A DNA stretch of 64,000 bases, taken from the NCBI RefSeq assembly GCF_018687195.1, contig NZ_CP061321.1:1860001-1924000 (forward strand). The letters run 5' to 3'. Below, piece by piece: positions 29,477-37,580 of this stretch. The position numbers and the translations under genes were made by a program. Under the pieces are notes generated by a model. The model had not been told where the DNA came from. It did no database searches and saw only the letters and a program-made list of their open reading frames with translations. Every line of letters begins with the position of its first letter. Positions within the stretch are counted from its first letter, which is position 1. This stretch comes from Polynucleobacter sp. MWH-UH2A. Its GTDB lineage: Bacteria; Pseudomonadota; Gammaproteobacteria; Burkholderiales; Burkholderiaceae.

Positions 29477-30367
29477 ATGTTTGGATTACGTAAAACCCTA
29501 GGATCTCTATTTAAATCAAGCAAAACGGATGATGCTTGGTTTGATCATTTAGAAGAATCACTGATTCAGAGTGATGTGGGTTTACCCACGACTGAACAAT
29601 TGATGGCGAAGCTACGCAAGGCTGCTAAATCAGAAAAAGCATCCAGCGCCGAAGAACTACAGGCCTTGCTCATCCAAGAGGTTACAGGCCTATTACAAAG
29701 CCTTGAGCCCAACCCCAACCCATTGTTTGCCAGCACTTCAAGCCATATTCCTGAAGTGTGGCTAGTGGTTGGCGTCAATGGCGCGGGCAAAACAACCACC
29801 ATTGGCAAGCTTTGCAAGCTCTTTCAATCTCAAGGCAAATCGGTATTGTTGGCAGCAGGCGACACCTTTAGGGCAGCCGCACGCAATCAATTGCAAGAAT
29901 GGGGTGGTCGCAACCAAGTAGATGTGATTACCCAAGAGGGTGGGGATGCAGCCGCTGTTGCACACGATGCAATTCACTCTGCAATCTCTCGCAAAAATGA
30001 TGTTCTGATTATCGATACCGCGGGTCGCCTTGCCACTCAAGACCATCTGATGGAAGAGCTCAAGAAAGTTAAAAGAGTGATTGGCAAAGCCCTTCCTGGA
30101 GCGCCTCACCATACCCTCTTGGTACTAGATGGCAATACCGGACAAAATGGCTTAAGCCAAGTAAAGGCGTTTCATGCTGCTTTGGGCCTCACCGCAATCA
30201 TTGTTACCAAACTTGATGGTACTGCTAAAGGGGGTGTAATTTGCGCCCTGGCCCATACCCTCAAAGAGGGACCCAAGCCGGCAATTTTGGCTCTAGGTAA
30301 AGGCGAAAAAATTGATGATTTAGCCCCATTCACGGCAGGGCAATATTCCTCTGAATTATTCAATTAA
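29477..30367 (+). CDS. ftsY: Signal recognition particle receptor FtsY
   Basis: FtsY is the SRP-receptor GTPase that delivers ribosome-nascent-chain complexes to the inner membrane. The 296 residues consist almost wholly of the NG domain, with the G1 loop GVNGAGKTT (99-107), DTAGR near residue 179 and TKLDGTAKGG. The long acidic A domain of E. coli FtsY is missing and only a short basic N-terminus (MFGLRKTLGSLFKSSK) remains as a potential membrane contact. ftsY next to rpoH is a conserved arrangement. Confidence 0.96.
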   Translation: MFGLRKTLGSLFKSSKTDDAWFDHLEESLIQSDVGLPTTEQLMAKLRKAAKSEKASSAEELQALLIQEVTGLLQSLEPNPNPLFASTSSHIPEVWLVVGVNGAGKTTTIGKLCKLFQSQGKSVLLAAGDTFRAAARNQLQEWGGRNQVDVITQEGGDAAAVAHDAIHSAISRKNDVLIIDTAGRLATQDHLMEELKKVKRVIGKALPGAPHHTLLVLDGNTGQNGLSQVKAFHAALGLTAIIVTKLDGTAKGGVICALAHTLKEGPKPAILALGKGEKIDDLAPFTAGQYSSELFN

Positions 30368-30395
30368 TTCAATAACTTACATTCAATAGAAACCA

Positions 30396-30422
30396 TTAGC
30401 ACTCTCTTGACAAGAGTGCTAA
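30396..30422 (+). promoter_or_regulatory. CIRCE operator (HrcA-binding site) upstream of rpoH
   Basis: The inverted repeat TTAGCACTC-N9-GAGTGCTAA is an exact match to the CIRCE consensus. The spacer contains TTGACA (30407-30412), so the operator encloses the -35 hexamer of the presumed rpoH promoter. The position predicts repression of rpoH by HrcA, with release on heat shock. hrcA itself is not in this window. Confidence 0.95.
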
Positions 30423-30436
30423 AATAGAACTCTATT
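30407..30436 (+). promoter_or_regulatory. Sigma-70 promoter of rpoH
   Basis: A perfect -35 TTGACA (30407-30412) is followed after 18 bases by TCTATT (30431-30436), a 4/6 match to TATAAT. The -35 is buried in the CIRCE operator. The ATG of rpoH is 25 bases beyond the -10, which allows only a short leader. Confidence 0.65.
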
Positions 30437-30461
30437 AACACCTCATATTTATAAAAAGAAA

Positions 30462-31385
30462 ATGGTTCAAAAGAAATCTGACAAACCGAATTTGCAAAGG
30501 CTGCCTGTAGCGCAGGCTGCAGCGGCGTCCGCATTTCCAATGCTGCCATCCCTTGGGGTTGGCACACTCGATTCTTACATCGCGTACGTAAACCGCGTAC
30601 CGATGCTCAGCGCTGCGGAAGAGTTACATCTTGCGCAGGAGTTTCGTCGCACTGAAAATGTAGACGCTGCAAAAACTTTAGTGCTATCGCATTTGCGTTT
30701 AGTTGTTTCAGTTGCTCGTCAATATCTTGGCTATGGCATTCCACATGCTGACCTTATTCAAGAGGGCAATGTTGGCCTTATGAAAGCGGTGAAGCGTTAC
30801 GACCCAAGCAATGGCGCTCGCCTAGTGTCTTATGCAATTCACTGGATCAAAGCGGAAATTCATGAGTACATTCTCAAAAATTGGCGCTTGGTAAAAACAG
30901 CAACCACTAAAGCGCAACGTAAATTGTTCTTTAACTTACGTAGCAATAAGCCCACATTAAATTCGTTAACTACAGCGGAAGTGGATGCACTCGCAAAAGC
31001 CCTCGACGTAAAAGGCTCTGATGTTAAAGAAATGGAAATGCGTCTGGCTGGTGGTGATGTTGCACTTGAAGGCGATGACAGTGACGATGAGACGGCCTAT
31101 GCCCCAATTCAGTGGCTAGCAGACAATAGTCAAGAGCCAACTGAGCGTATTGCTAATGCCCAGGCAGAGGCTTTACAAGGTCCGAAACTTGATCAGGCTC
31201 TCATGGCATTGGATGAGCGCAGTCGCAATATTGTGCAATCTCGCTGGCTAGCAATGGATGCGGATGGTAACGGCACAAAAACTCTGCATGATCTTGCAGA
31301 GGAATACGGCATCTCTGCAGAGCGTGTCCGCCAAATTGAAACAGCAGCGCTCAAAAAGATGCGCGGCTTGCTTCAAGCGGCCTAA
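30462..31385 (+). CDS. rpoH: RNA polymerase heat-shock sigma factor (sigma-32)
   Basis: RpoH directs transcription of heat-shock genes. The 307 residues have sigma region 1.2 (NRVPMLSAAEELHLAQEFR), region 2 (LRLVVSVARQYLGYGIPHADLIQEGNVGLMKAVKRYDP), the RpoH box region (KAQRKLFFNLRSNK) and region 4 (LAEEYGISAERVRQIETAALKKMR). Upstream lie a perfect CIRCE element and a TTGACA promoter, so HrcA control is expected in addition to any control by protein stability. A bidirectional terminator follows. Confidence 0.97.
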   Translation: MVQKKSDKPNLQRLPVAQAAAASAFPMLPSLGVGTLDSYIAYVNRVPMLSAAEELHLAQEFRRTENVDAAKTLVLSHLRLVVSVARQYLGYGIPHADLIQEGNVGLMKAVKRYDPSNGARLVSYAIHWIKAEIHEYILKNWRLVKTATTKAQRKLFFNLRSNKPTLNSLTTAEVDALAKALDVKGSDVKEMEMRLAGGDVALEGDDSDDETAYAPIQWLADNSQEPTERIANAQAEALQGPKLDQALMALDERSRNIVQSRWLAMDADGNGTKTLHDLAEEYGISAERVRQIETAALKKMRGLLQAA

Positions 31386-31386
31386 T

Positions 31387-31412
31387 AAAAAGGGTTCGAT
31401 TCAGAACCCTTT
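31387..31412. terminator. Bidirectional terminator between rpoH and sco
   Basis: The stem AAAAGGGTTC / GAACCCTTTT encloses a 6-base loop (GATTCA). TTTTCTTTATTT follows on the plus strand and TTTTTATTAG on the minus strand, so it can serve both convergent genes. Confidence 0.92.
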
Positions 31413-31415
31413 TCT

Positions 31416-32006
31416 TTATTTCATTAATTCTTTTAAGTCATGCGCTAAGGTCTCCGGGCCTTGCGCGTGTTTGATATAGAGACGTAAGCGTCCCTGCGGA
31501 TCGAAGGCGTAACTGCCAGCCGCATGATCCATCGTGTACGAGCCTGGACTCTTTCCCGGCACCTTCTTGTAATAAATTTTAAAGTCCTTCGCCACCTTTT
31601 CTAAAGCAGCCTCATCTGCAGGACGCAAACCTAAGAATCGAGGGTCAAAGGACGGCACGTACTGCTTCAAAATCGCAGCTGTATCTCGCTCTGGATCAAC
31701 AGTAACAAATAAGACCTGTACCTTATCGGACTGTGGACCCAATAAAGTCATCACCTGTTGCATCTCCGTTAAAGTCGTAGGGCAGATATCGGGGCATTGC
31801 GTATACCCAAAGAACATCACCACAACTTTGCCCTTGAAGTCAGCCAGACTTCTAACGTTTCCATCAGGATCTTGCAAACTGAAGTCTTTTCCAAATGCAG
31901 TGCTGCCAGTGATATCAATATTCTTAAATTCTGGCTTGGGGCTACACGCAACCAACAGAATGGCTAATGCGGCAATCAACAATCTACGCAATTTGGAAAT
32001 ATTCAT
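31416..32006 (-). CDS. SCO1/SenC family copper chaperone lipoprotein
   Basis: Sco proteins deliver copper to the CuA centre of cytochrome c oxidase. The 196 residues start with a lipoprotein signal whose lipobox LVAC gives Cys21. A thioredoxin-like fold follows, with the copper ligands CPDIC in GYTQCPDICPTTL and the histidine in YTMDHAAGSYAFD. It is the last gene of the oxidase assembly run, 10 bases after ctaB. Confidence 0.95.
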   Translation of the reverse strand: MNISKLRRLLIAALAILLVACSPKPEFKNIDITGSTAFGKDFSLQDPDGNVRSLADFKGKVVVMFFGYTQCPDICPTTLTEMQQVMTLLGPQSDKVQVLFVTVDPERDTAAILKQYVPSFDPRFLGLRPADEAALEKVAKDFKIYYKKVPGKSPGSYTMDHAAGSYAFDPQGRLRLYIKHAQGPETLAHDLKELMK

Positions 32007-32016
32007 TTAAACCATC

Positions 32017-32910
32017 TCAAAGAAAATAGTGGTCTATTAGCAATGCTGCAAAGAGCAAAGATAAATAGGTAATCGAAAAACGAAATGTCTTTTTGGCTAA
32101 AGCATCGCTATATGAAATAAATAGAGCGATCACATATCCCAAAAATATCAGTCCTAAAATAATTGCAGATAGCAAATAAACCACGCCGCTCATCCCGTAG
32201 ATATAAGGCAGTAAGGTTGCTGCAATCAAAATCAGGGTATAGAGCAAAATATTCAACAAAGTAAATCGCTCGCCATGTGTCACGGGTAGCATTGGCAGAC
32301 CCGATTGCACATAATCATCGCGACGATATAAAGCCAGCGCCCAAAAATGCGGTGGGGTCCAAACGAAAATAATTAATACCAAAAGCCAGGCTTCAGCCGA
32401 GAGGCCATTGGTAACGGCTGCCCAACCCAATGCCGGTGGCATTGCTCCTGAGAGCCCCCCAATCACAATATTTTGTGGGGTTGCGGGCTTTAGCAACCAG
32501 GTATAAATCACAGCGTAACCAACAAACGTTGCCAAAGTCAGCCACATCGTCAGAGGATTACAGAAATTCCACAAAATAATCATTCCGAGTGAACCAAGAA
32601 TGATCGAAAACAGAACGATATGAAATGGCGTGACTTCACCGGTTGCTGAAGGGCGCCATGAAGTGCGTTTCATTTTGGCGTCTACTGCCTGCTCTATTAA
32701 GCAATTCATAGCAAATGCTGCGCCCGCCAATAACCAAATGCCAACTGCACCGCCAATGAGAATGGGGTAGGGCACCATTCCAGGTGTAGCCAAGAACATA
32801 CCAATTACGGCACAAAAAACAGCGAGTTGAGTCACTCTGGGTTTAGTTAAAACCCAGTATTGACGCCAACGCGGCATAGCCTGTTGCTCGCTCACATTTG
32901 TTGTACTCAT
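32017..32910 (-). CDS. ctaB: Protoheme IX farnesyltransferase (heme O synthase)
   Basis: CtaB attaches a farnesyl group to heme B to make heme O. The 297-residue UbiA-family protein has about eight to nine membrane helices and the prenyl-diphosphate motif [20 protein letters not shown] second polar motif, [19 protein letters not shown], also binds the substrate. The ATG at 32910 overlaps the ctaA stop as ATGA; the longer open frame runs back into ctaA and is not used. Confidence 0.96.
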   Translation of the reverse strand: MSTTNVSEQQAMPRWRQYWVLTKPRVTQLAVFCAVIGMFLATPGMVPYPILIGGAVGIWLLAGAAFAMNCLIEQAVDAKMKRTSWRPSATGEVTPFHIVLFSIILGSLGMIILWNFCNPLTMWLTLATFVGYAVIYTWLLKPATPQNIVIGGLSGAMPPALGWAAVTNGLSAEAWLLVLIIFVWTPPHFWALALYRRDDYVQSGLPMLPVTHGERFTLLNILLYTLILIAATLLPYIYGMSGVVYLLSAIILGLIFLGYVIALFISYSDALAKKTFRFSITYLSLLFAALLIDHYFL

Positions 32911-34010
32911 AGGCGCTTCCAAGAAGTCCAATAACTTATTCTGACCATGCAGAATACCAAAGCAGCAGACCCTGCGGTATGCAACAAGGCAGCCACTAAG
33001 GGCCACTGGAAAACCACATTAGAAACTCCGGTAATAATCTGCAAGACAAGCAAGCCCAACAAAAGTCTAGCGAAACGATGAAGACCCTCTGTTGCAGCGC
33101 TAGATTGCCGCAAGACTTTCCAAGATAAAAAAGAAAGTATCAATAAGGCCAGGCATGCAAAAAGACGGTGTGTCCAATGAATGGTTTGTAATGCTACAGG
33201 TGATATATATTCACCTTGGGCATTTAGCCCCAGTTGTCGCCATAAGGTAAAACCTTCTTGCCAGTTGGTTTCAGGCCAAGCCGAACCGAGACAGGTCGGG
33301 AAATCAGGACAAGCTAAAACTGCGTAATTTGTACTAACCCATGCCCCTAAAAATATTTGGCAGAAGAGAGTTGCAAAAGCGAATAGCCATAAGCAACCAG
33401 AAACAGGTCTTACTCGTAGCGTGCGAACTGTTGAATTTTTTTCCACCCAAACTTGTTGTGCGTAAGCAGTTAAAGCTGCCAATAAAAACAGGGCTAAGAT
33501 CAAATGAAGACTAACAATAATGGGTTGCAATTTCAGGGTTACTGTCCAAGCACCAAAAGCCCCTTGAACGCAAACCAATAACAGCAACCCTAGGCTGCCC
33601 AATAGCGGGCCTCTACCTAAAGACTTTAGTTTAGAAAAGGCGACTCCCACCTGCACCAAAATGAGCATGCCAACCGTCATTGCCAAATAACGGTGAATCA
33701 TTTCTATCCATGCCTTCATCACTGTCACTGGGCCATCAGGCAAAAGATGTTCAGCCTGCTTAATATCGACAAGCGCATGTAAGGGGTTGGAGTTGCCGTA
33801 GCAACCGGGCCAATCAGGGCAACCCAGGCCAGAGTCAGTCAAACGTGTGAATGCACCGAACACAATTAAGTCGAAGGTCATAAATACTAAGACCCAATTG
33901 AGCCTTTGAAAGAAGCTATAACCAGGTCTCGTCCACAGGTATGCGAGTGGCAGCCCTGCGAATACGATCGCAATCAGCGCTAATTCCAAAAGCAAGATAA
34001 AGCTGGGCAT
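32907..34010 (-). CDS. ctaA: Heme A synthase (COX15/CtaA)
   Basis: CtaA oxidises heme O to heme A for cytochrome aa3. The 367-residue protein has eight predicted helices. Family motifs include [22 protein letters not shown] near residue 50, [12 protein letters not shown] with a heme-ligand histidine, [19 protein letters not shown] in the second half and [10 protein letters not shown]. Its ATG overlaps the stop of the preceding small gene by one base (TAATG). Confidence 0.95.
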   Translation of the reverse strand: MPSFILLLELALIAIVFAGLPLAYLWTRPGYSFFQRLNWVLVFMTFDLIVFGAFTRLTDSGLGCPDWPGCYGNSNPLHALVDIKQAEHLLPDGPVTVMKAWIEMIHRYLAMTVGMLILVQVGVAFSKLKSLGRGPLLGSLGLLLLVCVQGAFGAWTVTLKLQPIIVSLHLILALFLLAALTAYAQQVWVEKNSTVRTLRVRPVSGCLWLFAFATLFCQIFLGAWVSTNYAVLACPDFPTCLGSAWPETNWQEGFTLWRQLGLNAQGEYISPVALQTIHWTHRLFACLALLILSFLSWKVLRQSSAATEGLHRFARLLLGLLVLQIITGVSNVVFQWPLVAALLHTAGSAALVFCMVRISYWTSWKRL

Positions 34011-34666
34011 TACAAATTCTCACCCTTGTGATTAAGACGTAGCAGCTTCTCCAAGTCTTTTTTAATCGCTGCAAACTCTTTTGGAGAATTAGTCACTGGA
34101 ATGGTCATCATCTTGGCAGGACTTGGATCAATCAATTGGATCTGATCACCAGCATCCTCTTTATTCAACCAGCTCATAAATTCATCACGCAACTTAGCAT
34201 CTACTGGCAAGGTAACGACTTTGAAGCCGGCAACTTTTTCATCGTAAGCCTGCGCTACAACTGGATCAACTGGCTTGCCATCCATATTGACCCATAAAAG
34301 TTGAACACGGCTACCCTCCCTGCCAGCTGCCACTTTTGATTGTCGCATCAGAAAAAGCGCTTCAATACATTTTTTATCTTCAATATGGCACTCGCCTGCG
34401 GGACGAGCAATCAACAGTGTCCATTTACCCTGCAAGGGAACATCGAACCATCCTGAATTTGCTGCTTGAGCGGGGTAGACCAAGGTGCCGAAGTTGGTTT
34501 TCCCACCCTCTGGCTTAATCACATAATATGCAAAATAAGAGGCAATCACTGGCGCTGCGCATGCAAGCAACAAAAACAACATTTGTATACGGCCTCGACG
34601 GGTTTGCGCATTAATTGCGGAAGAATCCGTCTGTGATGCTGGTATCAGCAAATCTTTATCGCTCAC
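34010..34666 (-). CDS. Membrane-anchored protein of the oxidase cluster, unknown function
   Basis: The 218-residue protein has one N-terminal membrane helix (~25-45, MLFLLLACAAPVIASYFAYYVI) and a mostly polar exported domain. A gene of this kind is found between SURF1 and ctaA in many betaproteobacterial oxidase clusters. I see VLLWV-like and VTLPVDAKLRDEFMSWL segments suggesting a thioredoxin-type fold, but no CxxC pair. The GTG at 34666 is chosen: GGGG lies 7 bases before it, and it begins 2 bases after the SURF1 stop. An assembly role is inferred from position only. Confidence 0.75.
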   Translation of the reverse strand: MSDKDLLIPASQTDSSAINAQTRRGRIQMLFLLLACAAPVIASYFAYYVIKPEGGKTNFGTLVYPAQAANSGWFDVPLQGKWTLLIARPAGECHIEDKKCIEALFLMRQSKVAAGREGSRVQLLWVNMDGKPVDPVVAQAYDEKVAGFKVVTLPVDAKLRDEFMSWLNKEDAGDQIQLIDPSPAKMMTIPVTNSPKEFAAIKKDLEKLLRLNHKGENL

Positions 34667-34668
34667 TC

Positions 34669-35463
34669 TCAATCCCCATGTGCAGCACTTTGTCGCCAAT
34701 ATTGACGCAAACCACCAGCCAACCAAAATACAAAACCTGCAAATGCCAAAGCAAACCACTGAAAGGCATAAGCATAATGGCGATCGACACCCGTTGTCAG
34801 CGGAGTCCACTCTCGGACTAGGCCATCGACAATCCCCACCTCCTCCAAACGCAAAATAAAGGGTGCTTGTGTCCAGCCATGAAGTTGACCCTCTCGCACT
34901 AAATCAAAATTTTGCGCAATACGGGGTTTATTGACATCCACATTCCGATCTTCAGAGCCCAATGCATATAACTTACCAGGGTGAGCAAAAACAATACCTT
35001 CAATATTTACCGTACCAGCTGAGGTCTCTATGTTTGGCAGCAATTCTCGGTTCTCACGATTACGCGGCGCCCACCCTCGATTGACCCAAAGGATTTCGTC
35101 ACGACTCTCCAAGCGAAACGGCATCATCAAATAGAAACCCGCTTGCGCGGTTGCACCAGCCCCTCCCGAGGGAACCGGTTGTGGGCGGTTATCTAGCCAA
35201 ATGGCAGCCTCAGGAAGATATCTACCGCGAGCAATCATGCGACGCTCACTAGCCTCTTGAAGAGTCCATGTATTAGCGTTCGCATTCAATATCGGCATCT
35301 GTTGACGCGCCAACAAATTAGCAGCTAAAGCGATCTTGCCATGCGCCCTGCTAACTTGCCAAATTCCAGCCCCGCAACCTATGGCAATCACCAATAAGGC
35401 TGATACAGTAGCAACTGCACGCTTTGCTATCAAGGTATCGAAGAGGCTATTTTTAAGATTCAA
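34669..35463 (-). CDS. SURF1 family cytochrome oxidase assembly protein
   Basis: SURF1 assists heme A insertion into subunit I. The 264 residues have the expected two membrane helices at the ends (~15-35 and ~236-255) and a central periplasmic domain with WVNRGWAPRNRENRELLP and the late HYAYAFQWFALAFAGFVFWL motif. It is divergent from the small DUF2909 gene, 14 bases away, and transcribed with the downstream genes to sco. Confidence 0.93.
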   Translation of the reverse strand: MNLKNSLFDTLIAKRAVATVSALLVIAIGCGAGIWQVSRAHGKIALAANLLARQQMPILNANANTWTLQEASERRMIARGRYLPEAAIWLDNRPQPVPSGGAGATAQAGFYLMMPFRLESRDEILWVNRGWAPRNRENRELLPNIETSAGTVNIEGIVFAHPGKLYALGSEDRNVDVNKPRIAQNFDLVREGQLHGWTQAPFILRLEEVGIVDGLVREWTPLTTGVDRHYAYAFQWFALAFAGFVFWLAGGLRQYWRQSAAHGD

Positions 35464-35477
35464 GATAAGGGTTTGAA

Positions 35478-35690
35478 ATGAAGTGGATTATTCCCGTTGT
35501 GCTACTCATGATTGTGATCAGTTTGGGCTCAGCCCTGTATTTCATGATGAAAGATCGTGGCAATAGCTCTCGAATGGTTCACTCACTGATTTTACGTATT
35601 GGCCTATCAATTGCCCTGTTCCTGGGAATTTTGCTTGCGCACTACTTTGGGCTAATCGAAGCAACTGGAATCAAAGTGGGCACCAACTAA
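35478..35690 (+). CDS. Twin transmembrane helix small protein (DUF2909)
   Basis: This 70-residue protein has two hydrophobic helices (~3-24 and ~38-60) joined by the charged loop MKDRGNSSRM. It matches the DUF2909 family found beside ctaE and SURF1 in many oxidase clusters. It is the only plus-strand gene inside the cluster and begins 14 bases from the divergent SURF1 start. Function is unknown; a part in complex IV assembly or stability is inferred from position. Confidence 0.85.
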   Translation: MKWIIPVVLLMIVISLGSALYFMMKDRGNSSRMVHSLILRIGLSIALFLGILLAHYFGLIEATGIKVGTN

Positions 35691-35732
35691 GTCTCCAAAG
35701 CACAAGAGCAAAACTAAAGCGCTTAAAACTGA

Positions 35733-35754
35733 ATCGGGGCTTTCAAGCCCCGAT
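35733..35754. terminator. Bidirectional terminator between DUF2909 gene and ctaE
   Basis: A 10-bp stem ATCGGGGCTT / AAGCCCCGAT with a 2-base loop is followed by TTTTATTT on the plus strand. It separates the ctaC-to-ctaE block from the SURF1-to-sco block, so the two halves of the oxidase cluster are likely separate transcripts. Confidence 0.9.
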
Positions 35755-35765
35755 TTTTATTTGTC

Positions 35766-36620
35766 TTACATCCAGTAAACAGCGATGTATAGACCAAGCC
35801 ATACGACATCAACGAAGTGCCAATACCAGGCAGCACCTTCAAACGCAAAGTGATGCTTAGCTGTAAAGTCGCCACGAATCATACGACGCAAAACAATTGC
35901 CAACATGGTGCCACCAAGGAATACGTGGAAGCCATGGAAGCCAGTCAACATAAAGAATGTTGAGCCGTAAATGCCTGAAGTCAACTTCAAGTTCAGGGCA
36001 TGGTATGCATGGTAGTACTCATAAGCCTGGAAACCTAAGAAGATCGCGCCCAAAGCAACAGTCGCTGCCAAGAAGTTAACGGCCTTCTTCATATGGTTTT
36101 CTACTAAAGCATGGTGAGCGATCGTGATCGTTACACCAGAGCTCAACAACAACAAAGTATTGATGGTTGGAATTGGCCATGGGCCCATTGTGGTGAACTT
36201 CTCAACCAAACCAGCAGGACCATCATTAGGCCAAACTGCTTGAAAATCAGGCCAAATCAATTTGCTCTCGACATCGCCCATCCAAGGCATCGCAATATTA
36301 CGAGCATAGAAAAGCGCTGCAAAGAATGCGCCGAAGAACATAATCTCAGAGAAAATGAACCATGCCATAGACCAGCGATAAGAAATATCTACATTCACGC
36401 CGTTCTTGCCAGCATTTGATTCAGCGATAGTGTCACCGAACCAGTTGTACAGAACAAATAAAACCCAAGCTACGCCAACTAGAGTAAGCGCGCCGCCCCA
36501 AGAAGTATGGTTCACCCAGCCAGTCATGCCATAGCCGAAGGCAATTAAGCCAGCTGCTGCCATAGCAGGATGACGAGACAATCCTGGGACGAAATAGTAA
36601 GGGGTTGAATTGGATGACAT
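35766..36620 (-). CDS. ctaE: Cytochrome c oxidase subunit III
   Basis: Subunit III stabilises the aa3-type oxidase. The 284-residue protein has about seven helices and the family motifs RWSMAWFIFSEIMFFGAFF, SSGVTITIAHHALVENH, TGFHGFHVFLGG and WYWHFVDVVWLGLYIAVYW at the C-terminus. The ATG at 36620 follows AGAGAGAA at a good distance; an upstream in-frame TTG is less likely. It ends the first oxidase block, just before the terminator. Confidence 0.97.
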   Translation of the reverse strand: MSSNSTPYYFVPGLSRHPAMAAAGLIAFGYGMTGWVNHTSWGGALTLVGVAWVLFVLYNWFGDTIAESNAGKNGVNVDISYRWSMAWFIFSEIMFFGAFFAALFYARNIAMPWMGDVESKLIWPDFQAVWPNDGPAGLVEKFTTMGPWPIPTINTLLLLSSGVTITIAHHALVENHMKKAVNFLAATVALGAIFLGFQAYEYYHAYHALNLKLTSGIYGSTFFMLTGFHGFHVFLGGTMLAIVLRRMIRGDFTAKHHFAFEGAAWYWHFVDVVWLGLYIAVYWM

Positions 36621-36649
36621 CGTATTCTCTCTATTCAATCAAAAAATAA

Positions 36650-36850
36650 TCAATGGGATACAACTGCTTTCACTATCAAGAGCAGGATGGCCATAAAAAT
36701 CAAGGCCCCAACAACACCCGCAATGATAATGTGCACAAAACTTAATGTAGCTACATCTTCCTGCAAACCAGATTTTTTACGCACACCCAAGAAGCCCCAC
36801 ATCACGGCTTTCATAGACTGCATAAAAGTACTTTTCTTTTTCTCCATCAT
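36650..36850 (-). CDS. DUF2970 small membrane protein
   Basis: The 66-residue protein has one strong C-terminal helix (~38-62). The basic N-terminal half includes MKAVMWGFLGVRKKSG, the DUF2970 hallmark. It lies between ctaG and ctaE as in most Burkholderiales oxidase clusters. The start overlaps the ctaG stop (ATGA); two consecutive ATG codons make the exact start ambiguous by one residue. The function is not established. Confidence 0.88.
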   Translation of the reverse strand: MMEKKKSTFMQSMKAVMWGFLGVRKKSGLQEDVATLSFVHIIIAGVVGALIFMAILLLIVKAVVSH

Positions 36851-37437
36851 GCGCCTTTAGACTTTGGAGTTGTAGAGCCAGCAGGTGGCACGCCAACACC
36901 TAATTCAAAGAAGGTATATGACAAAGTGATTGTTTTGACATCTTGCGGCAACCCTGCATCGATCACAAAAACAACCGGCATCTTTTTCATTTCATGAGCA
37001 GCCAAGGTTTGCTGCTGAAAACAAAAACACTCTAACTTGGTAAAAAACTCAGTCGCGCTCTTTGGCGCATAACTTGGAATTGCCTGCGCCTCTACAGTTC
37101 GCCCTAAGTTATTGGTGACCTCATAAACAATCTCAGTCATCTCACCAGGATGAACCTCTAAAAAGTTTTTCAGCGGCTTAAACGTAAACGGTCCGCGACT
37201 ATTTGAGTCAAACTCGATCGTTACCTTACGTGAGTAATCAACTTGAGTATTACCAACCTTGTTTGGACTATATGCTCTGACTCCGTAATCATTCTTGCTG
37301 GTCACTACATTGATGCCGGTCACCTTACATAAGGCTTGATACATCGGCACGAGTGCGTAACCAAAGCCAAACATCATTACTGAGGCGATCAATAGCTTCA
37401 GTAAGATTTGACGGTTTGCAGACTGATTGGCTGTCAT
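36847..37437 (-). CDS. ctaG: Cytochrome c oxidase assembly protein CtaG (Cox11)
   Basis: Cox11-type CtaG delivers copper to the CuB site. The 196 residues have one N-terminal membrane helix (~13-33) and a periplasmic Ig-like domain. The copper-binding CxC is in KLECFCFQQQTL, and further family motifs are YALVPMYQALCKVTGIN and FKPLKNFLEVHPGE. The ATG at 37437 is chosen because it begins the conserved region; 11 bases separate it from the small upstream gene. Confidence 0.95.
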   Translation of the reverse strand: MTANQSANRQILLKLLIASVMMFGFGYALVPMYQALCKVTGINVVTSKNDYGVRAYSPNKVGNTQVDYSRKVTIEFDSNSRGPFTFKPLKNFLEVHPGEMTEIVYEVTNNLGRTVEAQAIPSYAPKSATEFFTKLECFCFQQQTLAAHEMKKMPVVFVIDAGLPQDVKTITLSYTFFELGVGVPPAGSTTPKSKGA

Positions 37438-37448
37438 ATGAAAAGCAC

Positions 37449-37580
37449 TTAACCCAAAACGCTCCACTTCATCACAATGCCGATAAAGAATACGATGACA
37501 ATGCTCAAAAGAATCAGCCCTAAGCGGCGATTATTCGCAGCCAGGGCCTGATTGGAAGACGATTTAAATTCCTGCTTCAC
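37449..37580 (-). CDS. Small cytochrome oxidase assembly-type membrane protein
   Basis: A GTG at 37580 opens a 43-residue frame, MKQEFKSSSNQALAANNRRL followed by one strong helix (GLILLSIVIVFFIGIVMKW). It overlaps the ctaD stop by 17 bases. Short one-helix proteins with NNR-type basic starts lie between ctaD and ctaG in many Burkholderiales and are annotated as cytochrome oxidase small assembly proteins. No other standard start codon is available downstream. The gene is easily missed because of its size. Confidence 0.72.
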   Translation of the reverse strand: MKQEFKSSSNQALAANNRRLGLILLSIVIVFFIGIVMKWSVLG

